Shown: positions 5,832 through 10,831 of the stretch, piece after piece
Layout: the number at the start of each line of letters is the position of its first letter
Numbering within the stretch: the first letter of the stretch is position 1
Assembly (NCBI GenBank): GCA_023457235.1
Contig: JAEWMK010000001.1
Location: forward strand, 1 to 10,831
Reading direction: 5' to 3'
Length of the DNA stretch: 10,831 bases
From: Bacillota bacterium
GTDB lineage: Bacteria > Bacillota > Bacilli > Bacillales > Bacillaceae_J
Position numbers and translations under genes: made by a program
Notes under the pieces: model-generated
What the model was told of the DNA's origin: nothing
Databases searched by the model: none
The model's input: only the letters and a program-made list of their open reading frames with translations

Positions 5832-8207
5832 ATGAATAATTGGTTTAAAAGATTATTTGGTTTGGAACAAGATGAAGATGAAAATAGACCGAATGAGATA
5901 TCTGACCAGGAAATAAAAAGACCACAACAGAGCAGCTTTTACAAAAGCCCTAATAAAGAGGCACGGGTTGTATATGATTATCCAAAAGGCCATTTTCGGT
6001 TTCCGTTAATTCCGGATGAAAGCAATCAAGCAAACGATAATTTCAACATTAATACCGATACTTCTTCTAAGAGAATAGAGGAACATCGGCCTAGGGAGAC
6101 GCGGACCGCTTCTCAATATGCTTCAGGTATAACGAGAAAGGAATATCGCAGCAAGAGCAAAGAACGCACCCGATCGCGAGACCGAAGCCAAGGAAGGGAA
6201 CAAAGTGTAAATAAATATCCTAGTCCTAATCCTAGTCAAAGCAGTGCTAATAAGACTAAAAAAAGCCCATTTAAACCTACTGAGGTGCCATCACCAATTT
6301 ATGGATTTAATAGGCCTGAACCAGAAAAACAAGAGCCTATCCTAAATCACGAAGAGGTTTCAGCGACGGTTGAAATTTATGAAGAAAAAACTACCGACCC
6401 AACTACAGTGGATTACGTAAATGACACTTTCGAGGAATCCCAAGATCATTTCAAGCAAGAAGAGTTCAGCTCGACAATAATCGAAGAGGTTATCTATGAG
6501 GAGCCAGCAATTCCTGAACAACTAGTGGTGAAAGAAATTGAGGAAGAGGATGAAAAAGAGGAAGATTCAGAAGTTGCTGCTAGTTCAGAATCAATAGAGA
6601 CGGTAATCCCAGATGAAACGGCTAAAGAGGCTGTTGCCGAAACTGTGGATGAACCAGTTGTTACTGCTAATGAAACTAAGGAAGTAAGCCGAAAAAGGCA
6701 TGGTGTTCCGTTCAATGTAATGATGCTGAAGCAGGACAGAGAATCTATTAAAAAGGCTCCGCCTGCTAACGAAAGTCAGCCACCGAAAGAAAGTCATCTA
6801 CATAAGCCGCCATTAAGTCTGCTTGATATTCCACCGCTTGCAGTTGAAGAGGACGAAGAGTGGCTTCATGAACAGAGCAGCCTTTTAAATCATGCATTTG
6901 AGAGTTTTAATGTAGGAGCTAGGGTAGTGAAAGCAACGAAGGGGCCTGCTGTCACTCAATTTGAAGTACAGCCGGATATGGGAGTCAGGGTCAATAAAAT
7001 TACTAATTTGTCAGATGATTTGAAGCTGGCGTTAGCGGCGAAGGATATCCGAATTGAAGCACCTATTCCAGGCAAAAGCACGGTTGGGATTGAGGTTCCT
7101 AATCGGAAAAGCCGTGCTGTATTAATACGTGAGATATTGCGCAGCCCTGTTTTTCAAAGGGATACATCTCCACTTGTTGTGGCGCTAGGTCTAGACATTT
7201 CCGGTCAACCGATTGTGACTGATCTTAAAAAAATGCCCCATGGTTTAATAGCCGGTGCAACAGGCTCAGGAAAAAGTGTTTGTATCAACTCTATTATTAT
7301 TAGTTTGTTATACAAAGCTTCCCCACACGAAGTGAAGCTTATGTTAATTGACCCGAAAATGGTGGAGCTTGCTCCCTTTAATGGCATTCCACATCTAGTC
7401 AGTCCGGTTATTACGGATGTAAAAGCGGCGACGGCTGCCCTCAAATGGGCAGTAGAGGAAATGGAGCGTCGTTATGAACTATTTGCGCATGAAGGAGTTC
7501 GGGATATTTCCCGCTTTAATGAGAAAGTTCAACAAGAGGACCCGAAAGCAGAAATTATGCCATATTTAGTCATCATTATCGATGAGTTGGCAGATTTAAT
7601 GATGGTTTCACCGGCAGATGTGGAAGATGCTATTTGTCGTATCGCCCAAAAGGCTCGCGCCTGTGGAATCCATCTGTTATTAGCAACACAAAGGCCTTCA
7701 GTCGACGTTATCACGGGATTAATTAAAGCCAATGTTCCTACTAGAATTGCATTTTCTGTTTCCTCACAAGTAGATTCAAGAACTATAATAGATATTAGTG
7801 GGGCTGAAAAACTGCTTGGTAGAGGAGATATGCTCTTCTTAGAAAATGGTTCAAACAAACCAGTCCGTATTCAAGGGAATTTTGTTAAAGATGAAGAGAT
7901 TGAAAGAGTGACCCATTTTGTAAGAAAACAAATGAAGCCTAACTATCTATTTGTTCAAGAGGAGCTTATCAAGCAATCAGTAGATTACGGGATGGATGAC
8001 GAATTGTTTGAGGAAGCTTGTCAGTTTGTCATTGAACAAGAAGGGGCATCTGCTTCCAGTCTGCAACGCCGTTTTCGGATAGGCTATAATCGCGCTGCTA
8101 GATTAGTAGATATGATGGAGGCCCAAGGCATTGTCTCTGAAGCAAAAGGTTCAAAGCCACGCGAAGTTCTCGTTTCAAAAGAGCAATTAGAAAATAATTT
8201 TCAATAA
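5832..8207 (+). CDS. sftA: SftA, soluble FtsK/SpoIIIE-type DNA translocase
   Basis: SftA is the soluble FtsK-family hexameric ATPase that clears chromosomal DNA from the closing septum. The start MNNWFKRLFGLEQDEDEN at 5832 follows GATAGGA and matches the family N-terminus, giving 791 aa. From memory B. subtilis SftA is near 950, so the linker is shorter. No transmembrane segments are present, unlike SpoIIIE. Residues about 20-340 are low-complexity linker: an Arg/Ser-rich patch (about 106-120) and later acidic Glu/Asp runs. The motor follows, with the alpha/beta core from about 345, Walker A GATGSGKS (475-482, Lys 481), Walker B VIIIDELAD (580-588, Asp 584/Glu 585) and LLATQRPSVDVITG after it. 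The C-terminal gamma winged helix (about 722-785, LQRRFRIGYNRAARL) would read orientation sequences. It ends the ytoP operon; murC follows after 123 nt with its own candidate promoter. Confidence 0.96.
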   Translation: MNNWFKRLFGLEQDEDENRPNEISDQEIKRPQQSSFYKSPNKEARVVYDYPKGHFRFPLIPDESNQANDNFNINTDTSSKRIEEHRPRETRTASQYASGITRKEYRSKSKERTRSRDRSQGREQSVNKYPSPNPSQSSANKTKKSPFKPTEVPSPIYGFNRPEPEKQEPILNHEEVSATVEIYEEKTTDPTTVDYVNDTFEESQDHFKQEEFSSTIIEEVIYEEPAIPEQLVVKEIEEEDEKEEDSEVAASSESIETVIPDETAKEAVAETVDEPVVTANETKEVSRKRHGVPFNVMMLKQDRESIKKAPPANESQPPKESHLHKPPLSLLDIPPLAVEEDEEWLHEQSSLLNHAFESFNVGARVVKATKGPAVTQFEVQPDMGVRVNKITNLSDDLKLALAAKDIRIEAPIPGKSTVGIEVPNRKSRAVLIREILRSPVFQRDTSPLVVALGLDISGQPIVTDLKKMPHGLIAGATGSGKSVCINSIIISLLYKASPHEVKLMLIDPKMVELAPFNGIPHLVSPVITDVKAATAALKWAVEEMERRYELFAHEGVRDISRFNEKVQQEDPKAEIMPYLVIIIDELADLMMVSPADVEDAICRIAQKARACGIHLLLATQRPSVDVITGLIKANVPTRIAFSVSSQVDSRTIIDISGAEKLLGRGDMLFLENGSNKPVRIQGNFVKDEEIERVTHFVRKQMKPNYLFVQEELIKQSVDYGMDDELFEEACQFVIEQEGASASSLQRRFRIGYNRAARLVDMMEAQGIVSEAKGSKPREVLVSKEQLENNFQ

Positions 8208-8240
8208 TGATTTAAACTACAACAAATGACAAAAGATATG

Positions 8241-8246
8241 TATAAT
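8241..8246 (+). promoter_or_regulatory. Candidate -10 box of a murC promoter
   Basis: A perfect TATAAT lies 84 nt before the murC start, in the 123-nt gap after sftA. The best-spaced -35 hexamers (TACAAC or CTACAA, near 8217-8223) match consensus poorly, so the promoter would be weak or activator-dependent, or murC may rely partly on read-through. The A-run/T-run pair flanking CAGGCTCG near 8256-8280 makes only a weak hairpin and is not called a terminator. Confidence 0.35.
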
Positions 8247-8330
8247 GGAAAATATAAAAAACAGGCTCGTTATTTTTTGTAAAACATATACTTAACCATA
8301 GCTACGATTTGGATTGTGGAGGTTCTTTTT

Positions 8331-9638
8331 ATGACAGTTTACCACTTTGTTGGAATCAAGGGGACTGGAATGAGTGCATTAGCACAAATTCTTCATGATA
8401 TGAATTATGAGGTTCAAGGTTCTGACGTTGATAAACGCTTTTTTACACAGCAAGCATTGGAAAATAAAAATATAAAAATCTTACCTTTTTCAAAAGAGAA
8501 TATAAAAAGTGACCAAATTATCATTGCGGGAAATGCTTTTCCCGATGATCACGAAGAAATTAAAGAAGCGTTAAATCAAGGTTTACCTGTGTTTCGATAC
8601 CATCATTTCTTAGGAAATCTTATTGAAAAATCGATAAGTATTGCTGTTAGTGGCGCACATGGGAAAACATCAACTACAGGGCTATTGGCACATGTATTGA
8701 AAGCAGCAGAACCAACATCTTATCTTATTGGTGATGGAACTGGGGAAGGTACGGAAAATGCAAAGTATTTTGCATTTGAGGCATGTGAGTATAGACGTCA
8801 TTTTCTAAAATATTTTCCTGATTATGCGATCATGACGAATATTGATTTTGATCATCCGGATTATTTTAGCGGCATTGAAGATGTTTTCGATGCTTTCCAA
8901 CAGATGGCGTTGCAAGTAAAGAAAGGGATCATCGCCTGTGGTGATGACGAACAATTACAGAAAATACATGCAAATGTACCTGTATTGTTTTATGGATTTA
9001 ATCAGGAAAATGACTTCCAGGCTAGAAATGTTAATAAAACACCAGATGGAACATCATTTGATGTCTTTATTAGACATACGTTTTATTCGTCTTTTAGCAT
9101 TCCTACTTATGGTGACCATAATGTACTTAACGCGTTAGCTGTTATCGCATTATGTCATTATGAAGAAATACCTGTTGATATTATTAAAAGTCAGCTTTTA
9201 ACCTATCAAGGGGTGAAAAGAAGGTTCAGTGAAAAAAAGGTTGACAATCAAGTGTTAATTGACGACTATGCCCATCATCCAACTGAGATTAGAGCAACCA
9301 TTGAGGCGGCACGTCAAAAATATCCAGATCGTGAAGTGGTGGCGATTTTCCAACCGCATACTTTCACTAGAACTCAAACGTTTTTAAATGAATTCGCTGA
9401 AAGCTTGAGTGGAGCCGACTACGTATATTTATGTGATATATTCGGTTCTGCCCGTGAGAATGATGGCAACTTAACCATCGGGGATTTGAAGGCTAAAATT
9501 GATAATTCCGAATTGATTACCGAAGAAAATACTGAGGTATTAAAAAAGCATGACAACGGAGTTTTAATCTTTATGGGTGCTGGCGATATTCAAAAGTTCC
9601 AGGCTGCTTATGAAGAAGAATTGAAAAAAAAATGCTGA
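8331..9638 (+). CDS. murC: UDP-N-acetylmuramate--L-alanine ligase MurC
   Basis: MurC is the cytoplasmic Mur ligase that uses ATP to add L-Ala to UDP-MurNAc, the first step in building the peptidoglycan stem peptide. The ATG at 8331 is chosen because GTGGAGG (8316-8322) lies 8 nt upstream; the longer frame would contain it. Length is 435 aa, as expected for Firmicute MurC. The N-terminal UDP-binding Rossmann domain has FVGIKGTGMSALA (6-18). The central ATPase has the P-loop SGAHGKTSTTG (107-117, Lys 112) and EACEYRRHF (150-158), followed by TNIDFDHPDYF. The C-terminal ligase domain has the hallmark DDYAHHPTEI (311-320) and FQPHTFTRT. All expected residues are present. The gene is followed directly by a strong terminator, so it appears to be transcribed alone. 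Confidence 0.97.
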   Translation: MTVYHFVGIKGTGMSALAQILHDMNYEVQGSDVDKRFFTQQALENKNIKILPFSKENIKSDQIIIAGNAFPDDHEEIKEALNQGLPVFRYHHFLGNLIEKSISIAVSGAHGKTSTTGLLAHVLKAAEPTSYLIGDGTGEGTENAKYFAFEACEYRRHFLKYFPDYAIMTNIDFDHPDYFSGIEDVFDAFQQMALQVKKGIIACGDDEQLQKIHANVPVLFYGFNQENDFQARNVNKTPDGTSFDVFIRHTFYSSFSIPTYGDHNVLNALAVIALCHYEEIPVDIIKSQLLTYQGVKRRFSEKKVDNQVLIDDYAHHPTEIRATIEAARQKYPDREVVAIFQPHTFTRTQTFLNEFAESLSGADYVYLCDIFGSARENDGNLTIGDLKAKIDNSELITEENTEVLKKHDNGVLIFMGAGDIQKFQAAYEEELKKKC

Positions 9639-9644
9639 GATGAG

Positions 9645-9675
9645 ACAGGGCTGCACTTAAAGCGGCCCTGTTTTC
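9645..9675 (+). terminator. Intrinsic terminator of murC
   Basis: ACAGGGCTGC (9645-9654) pairs with GCGGCCCTGT (9662-9671) as a 10-bp stem with one G-U pair and a 7-nt ACTTAAA loop. TTTTC follows. It lies 6 nt past the murC stop codon. Confidence 0.85.
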
Positions 9676-9677
9676 TA

Positions 9678-9825
9678 TGTCTAGCTTCAGCGCCCAGCGA
9701 CTCGTAAACTTCGCCCGCCTCCCTACGATAAGTCAACAAAAGTGGTATCGCAAAGCTCATCGCCGGATATCCTTTATCTCAGTCGACGTGCTCCAGTTTA
9801 TACGTCGCTCATCGGGCGCTTCTGC
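9678..9825 (+). repeat. Dispersed palindromic repeat, copy 1
   Basis: The block begins TGTCTAGCTTCAGCGCC and shares several stretches, in the same order and orientation, with the sequence from 10708: TGTCTAGCT, CAGCGCC, AAACTTC, CTACGATAAGTCAAC (9723-9737), CCTTTATCTCAGTCGA (9771-9786) and CTCCAGTTT. Its ends are inverted repeats: AGCGCCC (9689-9695) with GGGCGCT (9814-9820), and AGCGAC (9696-9701) with GTCGCT (9804-9809). The open frame that runs through it (9677-9910) has no ribosome binding site or protein-like composition and is not a gene. I recall TGTCTAGCTCCAGCGCC-type repeats scattered in many Bacillus genomes; that family link is from memory. Confidence 0.8.
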
Positions 9826-9839
9826 TTTTCTATATACAA

Positions 9840-9874
9840 TTGGCGAAAATGTTTGGTATATTGATAATGAGTAT
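9840..9874 (+). promoter_or_regulatory. Candidate ytxG-ytxJ promoter: sigma-A boxes with overlapping sigma-B-like boxes
   Basis: TTGGCG (9840-9845) and GATAAT (9863-9868) have an exact 17-nt spacer and match sigma-A consensus at 4/6 and 5/6. Overlapping them, GTTTGG (9851-9856) and GAGTAT (9869-9874) are 12 nt apart and resemble the general-stress sigma-B boxes GTTTAA/GGGTAT at 4/6 and 5/6. The B. subtilis ytxGHJ genes are known as stress-induced, which makes the second reading reasonable but unproven. The ytxG ribosome binding site follows at 9891-9896. Confidence 0.45.
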
Positions 9875-9906
9875 GTTCGTACTAATTTAAAGGGGGAATT
9901 CCAGCA

Positions 9907-10341
9907 ATGATCGAAATTTTATATTTTAGTGTAGCATTAATCGCAATTGCCTTTACAATCCTCGTCATATACTTAAACAAAATGCTTAATTCTGTTAAAC
10001 ACACATTAGACAGCGTTGCACATACGTTGGATGTGCTGGAAAAACAACTGCAAGGCGTAACTTCTGAGACTACAACTCTTCTTCACAAGACGAATGAATT
10101 AATGGATGATGTACAAAAGAAGTCTGAAGCTTTAAATGTGTTAGTGACATCCTTCTCGGAAATAGGTGAGACCGTCCATCGTTTAAACTCTTCAATCCGT
10201 AAAGTTTCAGATAAGGTAAGCTATGAAGCTGAACGTAAAAATGAATCAGTTTCACAGGTTGTCAGCTGGAGTTCTGCTGCGATCGATATATGGAAGCGAA
10301 TCAAAGAAAATAAAAAACAAAAAATTGAGGTGGGAGAATGA
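9907..10341 (+). CDS. ytxG: YtxG, membrane-anchored DUF948 protein
   Basis: A 144-residue DUF948 protein. Residues about 3-24 (ILYFSVALIAIAFTILVIYL) form one N-terminal membrane helix. A long heptad-patterned helical region follows (about 30-110: VKHTLDSVAHTLDVLEKQLQ and onward), likely a coiled coil exposed to the cytoplasm or cell-wall side; topology is not settled by the sequence. The C-terminus is basic (IWKRIKENKKQK). AGGGGG (9891-9896) lies 10 nt before the ATG. The stop overlaps the ytxJ start by 4 nt (ATGA), so the two are translationally coupled. In B. subtilis the order is ytxG-ytxH-ytxJ; here ytxH is absent. A role in general stress is inferred from that operon, and the molecular function is unknown. 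Confidence 0.88.
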   Translation: MIEILYFSVALIAIAFTILVIYLNKMLNSVKHTLDSVAHTLDVLEKQLQGVTSETTTLLHKTNELMDDVQKKSEALNVLVTSFSEIGETVHRLNSSIRKVSDKVSYEAERKNESVSQVVSWSSAAIDIWKRIKENKKQKIEVGE

Positions 10342-10664
10342 GTAAAACACAAGTAACAACAATTGAAGAATTTAAAAATATTGAGGGCACTATCGATCAC
10401 TTTTTACTAATAAAGCATAGCTTAACTTGCCCAATTAGTGGAAATGCGTTTGAAGAATATGAGAACTTTACGAAAGAAAATGATTTTCCTACATACTACT
10501 TATATGTTCAAGAAGCAAGACCACTTTCCAATTACATTGCGGAAACGTATGCGGTTAAGCATGAATCACCACAGGCCCTTTTATTTAAAAATGGTGAAGT
10601 AAAATGGCACGCGTCACACTGGGATATTACAAAATCCAGTTTAAAACAAGCGATCGAAAGCTAA
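10338..10664 (+). CDS. ytxJ: BrxC/YtxJ monothiol bacilliredoxin
   Basis: A 108-residue thioredoxin-fold protein of the YtxJ family, named bacilliredoxin C in B. subtilis. It removes bacillithiol from S-bacillithiolated proteins after oxidative stress. The active site is TCPIS (residues 30-34) with a single Cys 31 and Ser in place of the second Cys, so it is a monothiol enzyme. The family's cis-Pro segment SPQALLF and the C-terminal WHASHWDIT are present. Its length equals the family norm. GAGGTGGGAG serves as ribosome binding site inside the end of ytxG, with which it overlaps by 4 nt. It is followed at once by a terminator and so ends the operon. The presence of this protein implies that the host makes bacillithiol. 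Confidence 0.93.
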   Translation: MSKTQVTTIEEFKNIEGTIDHFLLIKHSLTCPISGNAFEEYENFTKENDFPTYYLYVQEARPLSNYIAETYAVKHESPQALLFKNGEVKWHASHWDITKSSLKQAIES

Positions 10665-10690
10665 AAAACAGCCCTTAGGGCTGTTTTTTA
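10665..10690 (+). terminator. Intrinsic terminator of ytxJ
   Basis: AAAAAACAGCCC and GGGCTGTTTTTT form a perfect stem with a TTA loop, immediately after the ytxJ stop. The symmetrical A and T runs would let it work in both directions. Confidence 0.92.
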
Positions 10691-10707
10691 TTAGTTTTGT
10701 ACACCAT

Positions 10708-10831
10708 TGTCTAGCTCCAGCGCCTATCGCCTAGCAAACTTCAGGTCTCCTCCCTACGATAAGTCAACTAAGAATTGCTAACGCAATTCAAGTTTCCTTT
10801 ATCTCAGTCGAAGACCCTCCAGTTTGTACGG
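10708..10831 (+). repeat. Dispersed palindromic repeat, copy 2, cut by window edge
   Basis: This block begins TGTCTAGCTCCAGCGCC and carries the shared CTACGATAAGTCAAC (10754-10768) and CCTTTATCTCAGTCGA (10796-10811). It is a long imperfect palindrome: CAAACT-GGTCT (10735-10748) faces AGACC-AGTTTG (10812-10826), and the centre is GAATTG-CTAACG-CAATTC. The centre differs from copy 1 while the arms are shared. The right end lies beyond the window. Confidence 0.8.

Noticed and set aside
9677..9910. A 77-codon plus-strand open frame between murC and ytxG
   Set aside because: It begins at the edge of the dispersed repeat, lacks a ribosome binding site, has Arg/Ser-rich chance composition, and runs through the ytxG promoter. 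The same repeat occurs without this frame at 10708.

Overview
The window is AT-rich chromosomal DNA from a Bacillaceae-type Firmicute. Strong GGAGG-type ribosome binding sites, a TTG start and intrinsic terminators with T-runs all point that way. So does the gene order ytmP - ytzH - trmB - ytzB - ytoP - DUF84 - lipoprotein - ytpQ - sftA - murC - ytxG - ytxJ(brxC), which matches the ytmP-to-ytxJ neighbourhood of Bacillus subtilis. Naming a species from this sequence alone would be a guess. Gene names come from motifs, lengths and synteny recalled from memory, not from a search.

Region 1 (1-1749): the 3' part of ytmP (aminoglycoside-phosphotransferase-like kinase fold), cut by the left edge, converges on the small minus-strand gene ytzH. 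A hairpin with a T-run precedes trmB, the tRNA m7G46 methyltransferase.

Region 2 (1750-2780): ytzB, a membrane-anchored PepSY protein on the minus strand, lies between palindrome-rich non-coding blocks. Downstream of it is a 233-bp element bounded by perfect 17-bp inverted repeats (1761-1993). Upstream is a chain of hairpins (2350-2540), which a good minus-strand sigma-A promoter would transcribe as the ytzB leader. Next to that is a second nested structure (2599-2747) in the likely leader of ytoP. These blocks are the least explained part of the window.

Region 3 (2781-8207): a compact plus-strand operon of ytoP (M42 aminopeptidase), a DUF84/YjjX-like NTPase, a small lipoprotein, ytpQ (DUF1444/UPF0354) and sftA (soluble FtsK-type DNA translocase). 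Gaps are 13-28 nt, plus one 17-nt overlap. The ytpP and ytpR genes that I recall at this locus in B. subtilis are absent.

Region 4 (8208-9675): murC (UDP-N-acetylmuramate-L-alanine ligase), with its own candidate promoter and a clear terminator.

Region 5 (9676-10831): two same-orientation copies of a dispersed palindromic repeat bracket the ytxG-ytxJ pair (a membrane-anchored DUF948 protein and bacilliredoxin BrxC). The second copy runs off the right edge. The ytxH gene found between ytxG and ytxJ in B. subtilis is missing.

Overall this is a conserved housekeeping region: tRNA modification, peptidoglycan precursor synthesis, chromosome segregation, and thiol or stress functions. I see no defence system, prophage or intact transposase. 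The novelty is in the non-coding palindromic elements.
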